From Eukaryota sp. TZLM1-RC (Eukaryota > Metamonada: BaSk clade): a stretch of 64,000 bases of DNA. Each line of letters begins with the position of its first letter. Positions within the stretch are counted from its first letter, which is position 1. The stretch spans positions 1,426,001 through 1,490,000 of the forward strand of contig JAUPSS010000003.1 of the NCBI GenBank assembly GCA_040285825.1, in the 5' to 3' direction. The notes beneath the pieces were generated by a model. That model was given only the letters and a program-made list of their open reading frames with translations. It made no database searches and had not been told where the DNA came from. A program made the translations under genes and the position numbers. This document shows, one piece after another, positions 1 to 11,244 of this stretch.

Positions 1-215
1 ATTATTTCAGTATACGAGCGCATTCCTGTTCCCCAGTTGAGGACAAAGTTAGGTAATTGCTCACCAATGACTAACTCACCATTCTGCATCTCCACATAGG
101 GTACACAAACAAAGCGGTTAATAAAGTCAGACACCGCCGGAGGGGGTGTGATAAAAACGAAGAGCATGACAAGAACAACGATGACCGCATACACCAATGA
201 TGAGAATCTACCCAT
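1..215 (-). CDS. N-terminal part of a membrane-anchored protein (cut by window edge)
   Basis: An open frame starts at an ATG at 215 and stays open to base 1 (71 codons). After a short basic start (MGR) there is one strong hydrophobic stretch at about residues 6-24 (LVYAVIVVLVMLFVFI), which reads as a signal anchor. A soluble lumenal-type sequence containing VCVPYVEMQNGELVIGEQL follows. The layout (MGR, one TM segment, then a stem) resembles the start of the glycosyltransferase at 13363-14391, so a second Golgi-type enzyme is possible. The catalytic part is outside the window, so the product is not identified. Confidence 0.5.
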   Translation of the reverse strand, partial: MGRFSSLVYAVIVVLVMLFVFITPPPAVSDFINRFVCVPYVEMQNGELVIGEQLPNFVLNWGTGMRSYTEI

Positions 216-789
216 AAGAGAATCTTACAATTAATGCAACCAACCGTGGAATCTCAGCGACAGAAGGGTTTCAAGAGGATTTCTCATCATCTACAGCAAC
301 TTCACTATTGTCTACAGTACAGATTTCCAATTTTTATTAGTTTGAAAACCAGGATTAAAAGGTCTCTAAAATATAATGTTGTTCCTTATTAATTAATTAA
401 TCCAATGCTGTGCTATGACCAGTTTCTTTTATCTGGATTTTTACTTCATTGGTGGATTCAACATCAACAGAATTTCATTCATGCAAACTGCACGGTCCAC
501 TATCCATTGGAGGTCAATAGCGAGATGTCATACAAAGTTGGTATTAACAATGAGGAATTTGATTGTTCCTTTGAATTGTAGTAAAAATCAAGTGCTGTCC
601 TCACTGTTTGTGTAATATGTGAATTTGCGAGGAAAAAGTTAATAAAATTTACCATTTCGTACATTATTTTCCAAAGCATTTGCTGGGCCTTGTTTGCCTA
701 AAAATCTGAAACGATCTATTTCTTAAATACAATTGATAGTTGTGGATTTTGACCGACCTCAGAGACAATTTTAGCAGTTAATACTGAAA
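216..789. other. No gene recognised
   Basis: AT-rich sequence with only short chance ORFs. It separates the leftward partial gene from the Fanzor relic that becomes recognisable from about 790. The left end of that relic could lie here, but I cannot place it. Confidence 0.4.
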
Positions 790-2130
790 TGAGGTATGTT
801 CAAGACATTGAAAGAGTGATTAATCTATATTTTGAGAAAATGGAAGTTGAAGAAGAGATGACCCAAAAGTAAAAGTCTTTTTTTTCGTTGGAGGTTACGT
901 CAAATCAAAAATCTATTTCTTCAGATAAATCGTGACAATCTTCCCTCTACTAATGATCAAGTTGATGATTTCATAAAACTTTCTGATGATGAGATCTTGA
1001 ACGAAGATAATGAAAAAAGTTTGAATCAATCAGCAAAATCTGTTGCTCTATACAGTACTCATCCCAAAATTTGTAGGTTATCAAAAGATGAAAACTGGAT
1101 GGATTCAATTATTCCTAGCTCTATTGTAGTAAAAAATTCAAAAAATGAGGAGAATGCTATTGAAGTTAAATTATTACTTTACACTGTGCAAAAACATCCC
1201 CAATATTTTATCAGATCAGATAAGAAATTTAATAGTTTTAAAAATAGAAGACACAGACGGGACAACATTTGATGCCTTTTCCAATTGTTCGAAATAAATT
1301 TTCTGTATTTTTCTGATGTTGATAGCCAGGGACTATGGGGTAGTTTGCGTTCTTTGTTACAGATTAAGATATTACTGACAAAAGAATAATTCTGAGTGGA
1401 ATTCAAGGACTGACCTTAATCGTAAGTATCCAGAACACAATTTATTTTGGACATATTTTTTTTCGAATTTAATAGACCATTTACCGAAAAAGGCTACAAA
1501 TTGAACAACATCTTGAAAACTGATGGTTTTGCAGCCTGTATTGAGCTAGCAAGAGAGGATTGTATTGGCATGTCCTTCAAGCGTGATAGTGCAAAGTTTG
1601 CAATCACTGAAAACTATTTGGATGATTTGGATGTTGAATTTCTATCATCAAAACACAAAGTACATATTGACCCTGGTAAAAGCGATTTACATTAATTTTG
1701 TAGTCAAAAAAGATTCACACTTAATGCAAAAGTCCAATTAAAAAGAGATAAACAAAATGACTCGCTGAGATTAACAGAATTGGAGTGGTCAAAGGTGTCG
1801 AGAGTTCACCAAAAATTCAGAAAATTGAAAAAGAAAGAGTTTATTTTACAAAATGGAATCACAGCCCAACAAACAGAAGCTACAACCAAAAGAATCATCA
1901 AAATCTTTTGTTTAAAATAATTTCTATTCTTCTGTTGCTTCCAAGCTGACAAACATGACATTTACATTTGATTACTGCTGTTTAATGATATCACGCATTC
2001 AAAAAAAGGAAAGATATGTCCATCATCAGAAAACAGGGACTATGTTATTAAAAAGAATAGCTTAGAAGCAGTGGAAGCATGAAGACACTATCCTAATGTT
2101 TGGTGACAATGGCAAGAATCAAAGAATTTA
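790..2130 (+). pseudogene. Fanzor/TnpB-like nuclease relic F0
   Basis: Pieces of one decayed protein occur in order on the + strand in shifting frames. A block around 885-960 (RWRLRQIKNLFL) matches the N-terminal part of the better preserved relic F3 (RFRLRQFKNLFL). A frame at 997-1272 contains QKHPQYFI, like KNPQIFL in F3. The frame 1447-1695 contains TDGFAACIELARED, followed by the RuvC-I motif IDPGKSDLH and a stop. A block near 1785 (LRLTELEWSKVSRV) matches LRMTQMSWSLKSRM of F3. A block near 2095 (ILMFGDNGKN) looks like the RuvC-II region. The zinc-ribbon and RuvC-III end is missing; a LINE-A 3' end takes its place just before the SF3B3 start. Fanzors are eukaryotic relatives of RNA-guided TnpB nucleases; this copy is broken. 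Confidence 0.7.
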
Positions 2131-2757
2131 AAGTATCATCGAAACTTCATTACATGATGCTGTTAGAGACACTGCTTTTAAAATGGCACGAACTGCAAGA
2201 ATCTCGTGTATCAAAAAGCCTCTGCTGAAAGAAACGTTGTCATTGAATAATTTTGATTCTGATGATAGAGGTGATATATGCTGTGATTGGATTGAGAACT
2301 TTGAAACTCTTGTTGACTTTGTCTCATGTAATGTTGCAAATGACACTTTGGTTCAAAAAGGAAAACTTAATCCTGTAAATGCTCTTGAATTTAAGGCCCA
2401 AAAAACATAGAAAATATGACAAAGATTTTGAAAAAGCTAATGCTGATAGAAACAGACCACTTGTTTTTTTACTTTCCCATTTTCTTTAAACGGAAGACTA
2501 TCAGTACAAGCAGAATCATTTTTGATTGACTTCCAAAAAATAGTTCAAGATAAAACAATGAAAAGATTTGCTATTTTTTTATGGCGCTCTCGAATTCAAT
2601 TTGCCATTTTTAATGGATTGCCTCAATTTTTTAATAAAATTAGAGAAGATTTAGCTAGAAAGCAAGCAGATCAAGATTTTGTATAGGAAATCTTGGTTCA
2701 ATGAATTTTGTCCCATTAGTTATTTTGTTAAATTTGCAAGTTCAATAAATATTTATT
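2131..2757 (+). mobile_element. LINE family A, 3'-terminal fragment
   Basis: The frame 2183-2410 and the frames after it match the C-terminal region of the LINE-A copies at 15784-17752 and 50041-50999: ISCIKKPLLKETLSLNNF, then DDRGDICCDW and LVDFVSCNVANDTLVQ. The RGD..D...DFVS spacing corresponds to the RPD...D.T type signature of restriction-like endonucleases in early-branching non-LTR elements. The fragment is 5'-truncated and frameshifted. Its 3' end (GTTCAATAAATATTTATT) is directly followed by the SF3B3 start codon. Confidence 0.75.
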
Positions 2758-5700
2758 ATGTTCCTACACTCTACCCTAAAGGCCCCTTCCACCGTTTTTG
2801 ATGTAATAAGTGGGTCCTTTACGGGACCAGACCTACATGAGCTCGTTGTTTCCAAAGGAACTTACTTAGAATTGTATAGACTCAATAATGACTCTGTCTC
2901 TCTGATTTCAACATACCCTACGTATTGTGTAATCCGTTCCATTAGTGCTATTAACCCTTTGTACTCTGATGTCAATTTTGTAGCTGCTACTTCCGATAGT
3001 GGCTTTTTGACACTCATTTCCCTTGTTAACTCTGCTTTCACCACTCTCTCAACTTCTTCTCTTGGTAGACCTGGCCTTCGTCGTTCTGTGCCCGGAGAAT
3101 TCCTCTCTGCCGACCCAGAAGGCCGTGTCCTTTTTGTGTCCTCCATTGACGACTCCAAAGTAGCTCTTCTCTTGTCCAAATCCTCTGATGAGTCTTCCCA
3201 CATCACTACGTCAATCTCAACTTGGATACCTAAACCACCTTCTTACACAGTAGTGTTATGCACAGCCTGTCTCCACACAGGAACGAGGAATCCGGTTCTT
3301 GTTTCTCTCGAAGCATCTCTCTCGGATGATGGAATAGACAAGCATTTGGTTTATTTTGAATACATACTTGGCCACAACACAGTTACTCGACTCCATTCCC
3401 TTCCAGTTCCTTCTTCTTCTCATTTGCTAGTTCCACTTCCTCTGTTTGGGTCGTCAGCAGATGGGGATAATGGAGGGGTTTTGGTCTGCGGGGATCGGCA
3501 GGTGATTTTGATCGATGACCGGTTTAATACATCATCGGAAACCTTGCCCACTCGGTTCAATTGGCCTGCTAATCAATCAAATTTAATAGTTTCCCATTCT
3601 GTTCGCTCTTTAAAGAATAGAATTTTCGTACTTTTGCATGACGAAGCAGGTGATCTCTTCTCCCTTGATTTCTCAACACCTTTTCAGTTTTCTGTAGGAT
3701 ATTTCACGTCCCTACCTCAATCAAACTGTCAATCATTATTGATTGGTGGGTTGCTTTTTCTTACTTCCCTTTCTGGCGAGGCTCAACTTTATAGAATTAC
3801 ATCACCTCCTACTCCTGACAACCCGTTAATTACCCAAGATCCTTTCGTTCCCAGACATGATAGGATGGAACTACGACAATCAATCAGTAACACGTCACCA
3901 ATCACGTGTTCTGATTGCTTATTTGATGGTAGAATTGTTTTGAATTCTGGAACCTCACCTTCACCTTCTCTTTCTTTCTATTCTTCTGGGTTGCCCACCA
4001 AGCAGTTTGCCGCCTCCCCTCTTCCCCCTACTGCAACACCTGATGGAATATGGGCGGTCAAAAAGAATCTCGAAGACCTACAAGACTCGATGATTATTAT
4101 TTCCTTTTCGTCACCTCAATCAACTTTACCATTATCAGTTGGTAAGAAGGTTTCTCCTGTCAAAGAGTCTGGTTTGATTACAAATACGAGCTCTTTGTTG
4201 GTTCAAAACATTGGTACTGAACCACTCACTGTGCTCCAGGTCACCACAGAAAAAGCCATCGTCTCCCGCTTGTCTTTCTCTTCTGATGATCCTCCCCATT
4301 CAATTCTTTCTTCATGGCGATCCAGTAAAAGAAGAGATATCAGAGGTGTTGCTGCCAATGCATATCAAGTTGTTATTGCTCTTTCTGGGGGGGAATTGGT
4401 GTATTTAGAGTGGGATTCAACCACTAGAACCTTGGTGGAAAGGGCAAGTGCTCAGTTTGCAGTAGAGGCAACTTGCTTAGATATTTCCCAAAAAGGAAAG
4501 TCTGAAGTTGTCCTGGTCGCCGATTTAGAACAACGATTGTCTTTTCTTTCACTTTCTCACTCAAAACCCTTGTCCATCGTCTCCATGATTGACCTTTCTC
4601 ACAATGTTGTTTCGCTCTGCCTTGCTAAGAACCATCTGTATGTGGGCTTGGCTAGTGGGGTGGTGATGATTTTAGTTGATGTAGATGTTCAAAAAGGAAG
4701 GTTTTCTGATGATTTAGTCCCTTATCCACGGAAACTTTCCAGTTTTGACGATCAAAAATGTCACGTGATTAGACAGACTGATGAAGAAATTCTGATGATT
4801 ACTGAAAACTGCTGGTCAGTCAATGATGCGACACCAACAACTTTTAATAGAGTGATTATGCCCTCCCTCTCTCTTGTTGCATCTTTCCAGTTTCAGCATG
4901 TTTCTGGTGAAGTTTTGAGAAGTCTGATTGGTATCACGTCACCTTCCCAGTCAAAATCACCCCAGTTGCTGATTACCCAGGTTTTGCCAGCAAATACCTC
5001 ACCTTTTAAGTTTTCCAATTACTCCCAACATTCTTTAACCACTAGGTACACCCCCAGAAAAGTCTTTCAACATTCATTAGGATGGGTGGTGGTAGCTGAA
5101 ACAGACCATGGTGTTCTTCCTGTAGAAGAAAGACCAGAGGTAAAAGGCAGGGAAGATGCAATTTTCACAAAAGAAGAAGGAAATGACATGGAGGAAGAAG
5201 GAATGGTAGAACCAGTTGCTCCTCGGCAACTAGTCAAGGAAAGTCATGTTGATGACGTCACCTTTTTGAGCGCTTGGAGAGGTTCTGCTGATCATTGGAG
5301 CAGCTGTATTTCAGTTGTCCACCCCGGACAACCTAATCTTTCTATTAATGTTGCTTCTGCCAAGCCTCAGCTGGTTGATCGTTGGGAGTTTCCTGAGGGA
5401 TTCGGCATATTCTCTGTTACTGAAGTTGTTATGAATAGTAAAAACTATATTGCCGTTGGAGGTGGGGTTGATCTGAAGTTTAGACCTAGAAGAGCTTGCA
5501 AAAATGGATTTATTACCCTTTTTGAATTTTTAAATGATGGAAATCTTTCTTTTGTCCACACAACTCTCCTTCCAGACTCATGTCATGCTGTTAAGCCCTA
5601 CTCAGGAATGCTTCTTGCTGGGGTTGGGAGAAGGCTACGATTACTCTCTTTAGGAAAGAAGAGGTTGCTTTTAAAGTCAGAATTCAAGATTTTACCTAGA

Positions 5701-6393
5701 TTAGTTGTTGGAATTGATGTTGTTGATGAAAGAATCATGGTTTATGATGTAAGCCAGTCTGTTTTCTTTTTGAAGTACAGATTTGATTCCAATATTTTTC
5801 AATTGTTTGCAGAAGACCCCGCTCCTAGGCAAATTACTTGTGGCATTGCTTTGGATTATTGTTCAACAGCTTTAGGGGACAAGTTTGGTAATGTGTTTGG
5901 TATCAGACTTGACCGTGACGTAGATTCTGATGTGGAAGATGACCCTTTAGCTTATAAGGGACTTCGAGATGATTCAGAGTACCTGTCAAGGGCTCCTAGC
6001 TTTGGAACACCATTCTTTCACTTCTTTTTAGGTTCTCCAATTAGTTCGATTATAAAACTTCAGTCCGTTCCAGGAGGTTTAACCCTTGAAGATGTATTAT
6101 TGGTTTCCTGCTTTGATGGTTCCTTGCACATGTTGAAGCCATTTCTATCTAGATCTGATGCGATTTCCATAAAAACTGTTGAGGAAAGGGTTCGTGAAGA
6201 GGAAAGATTTGCAGAACCATTCGGTAAGAATCATTTGATGTTTAGGTCTTCATATTTCCCGGTAAAAAACGTGATTGATTTTGATCTTTGTTCGAAATTT
6301 TTGGAGCTGCCACATGCTGCTAAATCTTCTTTTTGTGCGGAAAATTCACTGGATTTGACTGAGGTGGAAAGAATATTGCAAGATTCGCTGTAG
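2758..6393 (+). CDS. SF3B3: Splicing factor 3B subunit 3 (SF3b130/Rse1)
   Basis: A complete intron-free 1211-residue ORF, very close to the usual SF3B3 length of about 1217. The start MFL, the block DSGFLTLISL, then GRPGLRRSVPGEFLSADPEG near residues 100-120, and the C-terminal RSSYFPVKNVIDFDLC are all family hallmarks. The same fold occurs in DDB1 and CPSF160, but these blocks match the SF3B3 branch. SF3B3 is a three-propeller scaffold of the SF3b complex in U2 snRNP and helps hold the branch site. The ATG at 2758 begins immediately after a LINE-A 3' end, so the promoter or 5' leader is likely supplied or displaced by that insertion. Its presence, with AQR at 38499-42170, implies a working spliceosome despite few introns. 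Confidence 0.96.
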   Translation: MFLHSTLKAPSTVFDVISGSFTGPDLHELVVSKGTYLELYRLNNDSVSLISTYPTYCVIRSISAINPLYSDVNFVAATSDSGFLTLISLVNSAFTTLSTSSLGRPGLRRSVPGEFLSADPEGRVLFVSSIDDSKVALLLSKSSDESSHITTSISTWIPKPPSYTVVLCTACLHTGTRNPVLVSLEASLSDDGIDKHLVYFEYILGHNTVTRLHSLPVPSSSHLLVPLPLFGSSADGDNGGVLVCGDRQVILIDDRFNTSSETLPTRFNWPANQSNLIVSHSVRSLKNRIFVLLHDEAGDLFSLDFSTPFQFSVGYFTSLPQSNCQSLLIGGLLFLTSLSGEAQLYRITSPPTPDNPLITQDPFVPRHDRMELRQSISNTSPITCSDCLFDGRIVLNSGTSPSPSLSFYSSGLPTKQFAASPLPPTATPDGIWAVKKNLEDLQDSMIIISFSSPQSTLPLSVGKKVSPVKESGLITNTSSLLVQNIGTEPLTVLQVTTEKAIVSRLSFSSDDPPHSILSSWRSSKRRDIRGVAANAYQVVIALSGGELVYLEWDSTTRTLVERASAQFAVEATCLDISQKGKSEVVLVADLEQRLSFLSLSHSKPLSIVSMIDLSHNVVSLCLAKNHLYVGLASGVVMILVDVDVQKGRFSDDLVPYPRKLSSFDDQKCHVIRQTDEEILMITENCWSVNDATPTTFNRVIMPSLSLVASFQFQHVSGEVLRSLIGITSPSQSKSPQLLITQVLPANTSPFKFSNYSQHSLTTRYTPRKVFQHSLGWVVVAETDHGVLPVEERPEVKGREDAIFTKEEGNDMEEEGMVEPVAPRQLVKESHVDDVTFLSAWRGSADHWSSCISVVHPGQPNLSINVASAKPQLVDRWEFPEGFGIFSVTEVVMNSKNYIAVGGGVDLKFRPRRACKNGFITLFEFLNDGNLSFVHTTLLPDSCHAVKPYSGMLLAGVGRRLRLLSLGKKRLLLKSEFKILPRLVVGIDVVDERIMVYDVSQSVFFLKYRFDSNIFQLFAEDPAPRQITCGIALDYCSTALGDKFGNVFGIRLDRDVDSDVEDDPLAYKGLRDDSEYLSRAPSFGTPFFHFFLGSPISSIIKLQSVPGGLTLEDVLLVSCFDGSLHMLKPFLSRSDAISIKTVEERVREEERFAEPFGKNHLMFRSSYFPVKNVIDFDLCSKFLELPHAAKSSFCAENSLDLTEVERILQDSL

Positions 6394-7131
6394 TTTTTCT
6401 AAAGTCTAATAAAATATGATATTTATAAAGCAGTTTTTGAGTTGAGATTACCAATTAGTTTTACTTTTCCGTTCCACTCGATTTCTATTACAGTTCAGGA
6501 TTCTATGTAGTACTGAGGACAGTGGGAAATAGAGGATGTCCGCTTTTTAATCATTAACACTGATAAAAAATGATTATGATAGTTGAATTCTTTGAGGATA
6601 GAAAAGAATCAATCGACATTAAATAAATCTAAAAAATTGAGTAAAAAAGTAGACAAAACTCCGAAAACATGATTTGAGACTGATAGTCTTGGGTGAGGTT
6701 ACCTGGTTATTAATGTGATAGAATTTGAACCAAATTTTTGCTTTTCTAATGTTGACAAATATCCTTTTCAAACCACATTTAAGGACCAAAAGTCCCGTAA
6801 TCATCACCTTTGTCACCAAAGAAAATGTGGTTTGACTTCATTTAGAAAAAGACTTTCAAGAAAAAATTTATGATATCATTTACATATCAATTTACACTAC
6901 CAAGAGTTCAGAACTATTTTCAAAGTGAATAGAGAAATACTAACTTCAATTGATATTTATTCTTTTATTGACAGAAATCTAAAAATCCTCAGAAAAAGGT
7001 TACGAAAGCATGTCAATTAACAATACTTAGTTATTTTTAACAAAAACCTAAATAACAACTGACAACATTTAATCTATTCTAATCAATCTTTAAAATTGTG
7101 AATTTAATTGAATTTCTTATTTTCATTTCTT
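6394..7131. other. Intergenic, no gene seen
   Basis: Convergent intergenic region between SF3B3 (+) and SMC5 (-). It is AT-rich with AATAAA-like signals just after the SF3B3 stop (taataaaatatg). Only short ORFs without recognisable sequence occur. Confidence 0.5.
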
Positions 7132-10100
7132 CTATAGATTAATTTGATTTAAACTTGATGGAAGCGTCATCATTATTGTAATAACAGTGTCGTCTGCTAC
7201 AGGAACTTTGTCCAAAATTTTGGGCGATGACACTATAAATTGTGGGTGATCTCTTTCCGAACTGTCCTGAACTACCAAGTTCATAACAGAGTGTTCGTTC
7301 AAACTGTCAAGGCCTCTATTAATCTCATCCACAATTCTAAAAGGGCACTTGGCAATGCATTGAAGGGACAAAAGAAACGTAATAATCGAAAGTGCTCGTT
7401 CTCCGCCTGATTGAATGGTCATATTCAAGGGAGAAAGCCTTGCATCTCTTCTAAAAGCACAAAGAATGTCCAATGCGGCGGTCTGGACTTGCTCACATGA
7501 GAAATTAATAGCACCCTGAAGGTCCATTGAGTGAAAGTGATTGGCAAATGTTGTAGAGAGCTTTTCTATATCGTCCTTAATGGAGTTCTGCCATTGTCCT
7601 TTTTTAACAGTATAATCATGGTGAATATTGGACAAATTTTGATTCAAACCTTCAAGTTCCAAATTTTCCTTTTCTAACTGTCGACGTTTCGCATCATAGT
7701 TGCGTAATTCTTGAGGATTGACATCAGCAATTCGCTGAATCATTGTATCTTTATTTTCAATCAAACTTTTGACCTCCGCCACGTCATCAGAAAGTTCTGA
7801 GAGCTTGGCCTCGAGATCCACATCGTTATAGCGCTCTTGAAAAGCTACTGTTAATTCTGATAGATCTTCTTGGCATTTGCTAATTAATCTTTGCGTTCTA
7901 GAAATACGTTGCTGAAGCTCTTTAATAGACCGGTCCAAGAAGATTATATGATGTTTCATTTCTTCCAATTCCGAAGACTCTGCAACACTTTTGTTGTTAA
8001 GTTCAGATAATTGGTTATTCAAATCATTCAGTGCTCCTTTATCTCTAGTTAATTCTTCACATACCTCTTGAAACTCCGCTTCTAGACCACGTACTAGTTC
8101 ATCCTGGGAAGGAAGAGCCTGTTCTAATTGCTGGAGCTTTGATGTTAGATTTTCATCAGATAGTTGGCTTAATTTCAGAGTATTTCTCTCTATTGTTTGA
8201 GAAAGCCTTTCCTTACTGTTGATTTTGTTCACCAGCTCCCGTTTTTCGTCCATTAAAACCCTCAATTCTCTCATCAACTCAGTCTTTTCACCATTTTTTC
8301 CCAACTCTTGCTTTGTAATTTCCTCGTGCTCTTGTACCATCTGAGCTTTCGCCTGCTTCAATCTCATCAGTTCCTGGGCATGAACTTCTGAATCAACATC
8401 AAATAGCAAAGCTGTTCCGTGGAGGGGAATGGTGGAGAAAGTAGATGACGAAAACCTATTGTGATCGATTGAATGTTGGTTCTGGGCAGAAAAAACTCTG
8501 CTAATTCGACGAGAAGAATCAAAAACAAAACCAGAAGTTTGGTGAACATAAGAATCAGCATCGTTACCACCAATCAAAACTTGATCAACATCACTAAAGT
8601 CAATCAATGCTTGAAGAACTTCAGGGGGAGCCTTTAACACGTCCAAACCATAACAAAAGAATGGTGATTTGACAAACTCTTCACTCAAAGGAGAAGGACA
8701 ATTTGGATTGTGGAATGCGAGCTCATCATTTGGATCCCTTGTAAGAGCACCAACTGAAAGAATCTTCTGACGAATGTTACTTTGAGTCATCAATGCAGTA
8801 AGATTTTCATCGTCTTCTCTGTTCTTGACAACAAAAGTGGTAAGAAAAGGTGCCAGAGCTATTTGAACGCATTTACAGATATGATTGAACAGATTATCGT
8901 CCATTTTTTCCAATCGAGAAGTGTGCATTCGTCGTTTGAGCTGTTTTCTGGAAAATTTAACATCCGTGACAAGTGGACCAATAACAGGTTCCAAAAATCT
9001 GTCTTGATTTTGATCTATTAATTGTCGTAATCGAAGTGCAGGCAACAGATGGGGAATTCTTGATAGCTGATTCATTCTTTGGTTTTGAGATTGTGAAAGT
9101 TCTTGAATTTTTCCATCAACATCGGAAATATTCATAGTAATTCTACTTTTATTCCTGCCTAATTCAACAAGAGATTTATTAATTTCTTCAGCTGATTTTT
9201 TCAATGTGGCAATACCTTCATCCAATTCACTCATGACATGACCAAATTGAGGAAGCTCATGTTCAAGGGTTTTGAGCTCATTCTCGGCAGAAGTACGTTG
9301 ACTCAAATATTCAGTCTTTCTGTGGTTTAATGTACTAAGATCATTTGAAAGTTTTTCAATTTCATTTTTAATGTTACTCAACTTGGCCTTTTCTGTGTTC
9401 AATTTTCCTTCAACTCTACTTCGTTCTCTGGAGCGATCACTAACCCTCCTTGACCAATTTTCCCTTTCTTGTTTCAAGGCAACTTCCCGTTCACCAAACC
9501 CATTACACTGGTCCTGTCTGCTGTTGAGTTCCACCAAGAGTGAAGATTTTTCTTGATCAAATTTATTCAAGTCTAAATTATATTCCTGAATGTGATCAGA
9601 CAAAATTTGCCTATCAATAGTTCTCAGCCTGATTTTTAATAAATCTCTTTCAAATGTTAAAGTTTCCTTCTTGTTAAACCTCATTGCAGCTTGTTCTAGT
9701 GGCCTAAGGTCATCTTCAAGGTTGACTATGCCGGCATTCTTCATGTCAATTTCGTTCTGTAAAGCCGAAATTTTCAGTTCAGCCTCAATTAACTCATAGT
9801 AAACAGATAGTGGGTCTCTTGCCACCACTATGCTTTCACTATCCCCACGAGTGGTTCCACGATGCCTACGAAGATTTGTTCTAGATTTCTGGAGCAACTT
9901 TTGAGTCTGAATTAAGAAATCCTTTCCAGTTTTTGTAATTAAATCTTCAAGCTTAAATTGAGGGGTGAACTGGACCAAGGAGGATAAATTAATAGAAAAC
10001 TCTTGATTTAGATAGGTTAACAAATCTTCTTTCCTAATTGGGCTTCGGTCCTTGAAGAAAAGACGGCTATTTGGTTTACTTGGATCAATCTGGCGACGGA

Positions 10101-10449
10101 TTTCAACAATACTTCCAGCTGATTTGCAAATGTAGACATTAATTTCTGCTGGTTCTTTGGAGCCAAAGGACACATAATCCTTTTGATGAGTCACTCTGCC
10201 TACATCATTGGGTTCACAGCCCAGACAGAGGCCCACTGCGTCAATTATGGAAGACTTACCTGAACCTACAATTAGAGAGCTTTAGAACATACCATTGCAA
10301 CCAAGAAGCCAAGTGACACCAGGGGAGAAGATAAAAGGTCGCGGTGAGGAGAATACTGTGAAATTATGGACAGATGCAGCAACTAAAGAACCAGGGACAT
10401 ATTCAGATAGATTGATGTGTTCCAAAAACCCTGGAGGACGAAGTAGCAT
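7132..10449 (-). CDS. SMC5: Structural maintenance of chromosomes protein 5
   Basis: Joined coding sequence complement(10293..10449) plus complement(7132..10265), 1096 residues. Exon 1 starts at an ATG preceded by an in-frame TAG and carries EYVPGSLVAASVHNFTVF, the usual SMC5 start. The Walker A loop GCNGSGKSS (about residues 50-58) is split by a 27-nt phase-1 intron. Next comes SLVQFTPQFKLEDLITKTG, matching the SMC5-specific NLCQFLPQD-type block. Two long coiled coils flank a hinge near the middle. The C-terminus has the signature QSGGERALSI (about residue 1005) and the Walker B-type FRIVDEINRGLD. SMC5 pairs with SMC6 in the complex that acts on stalled forks and recombination intermediates. 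The N-terminal 62 residues are missed if the intron is ignored. Confidence 0.95.
10266..10292 (-). other. 27-nt spliceosomal intron in SMC5
   Basis: On the minus strand it begins GTATGT and ends CTCTAATTGTAG. Removing it joins codons for GCN-G-SGKSS, restoring the Walker A loop in phase 1. Without removal the frame shifts and a TAA appears. Confidence 0.92.
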
Positions 10450-11244
10450 AGACTACACTCTGAATAACAGAGAAGGAAAAGAGCTTGAGGATTCGGTATA
10501 CATTTGCAAATGTATTCCAATTGCGAATTCATTATGCACCGTATTATATCGTGTGTGATATGATGAGACAATACTGGACAAACCCAATACTATAATCAAA
10601 TGTATCCTGCTCTGTACCCGCTTGCTGAAATTTGAAGATCATACCCTGATTGATTTGCAATTGCATTTTTCAGATCGACGATGCTAGTTATTATAACGAC
10701 AATTAAATTACAAAGAAAACTCAACGAAATAGTACCATGGCCATTGAAATGCGTCACTCTCCTTAGCTCGTTCAAAAGATGTCGCCTGTGAGATAAAATT
10801 TATTCCATTTCTTTTAGTTAGTTGATAAAAGCAATGGTGGTACAATGAATCACCTGTAGAAAAGAAAACTAAAAATATTTCAGAATTTGAGCCTTAATTT
10901 AGAATTTAGCTATGATCTTGAATCATTATCTGATGGAAGATGGGACTGAATCTACTTTATTTTGTTTCACTTGAGATCGAACAGAGACCATAAACAACTT
11001 AATTTATTGATAATATTAACATTGCAAAAAAACCTGAATAAAGCAGTCAAGTAGAAACTAGAGATGGGAGATATCAAAAACAAAAAAAGAAACCCTTTAA
11101 AAAAACGATTCGATAATTAAGATCGTCATCAGAACACTTGATCATTACCAAACTTAATAGATTTTAATTCTTAATTAAAAATCTATAAAAATATATGAAA
11201 ATATATATGAAAAACATGAATCAGATCCACAGCCTTGAAATAGG
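10450..11244. other. Intergenic, no gene seen
   Basis: About 800 bases between the 5' end of SMC5 and the 3' end of CDC45, both on the minus strand. No coding, tRNA or repeat signature was recognised. It should hold the SMC5 promoter and the CDC45 polyadenylation site. Confidence 0.45.

Noticed and set aside
2862-3206. 114-codon ORF antisense to SF3B3, and similar antisense or out-of-frame ORFs within SMC5, NEMF, the helicase, SEC23 and AQR
   Set aside because: All are shadows of well-supported genes. None has its own recognisable motif.
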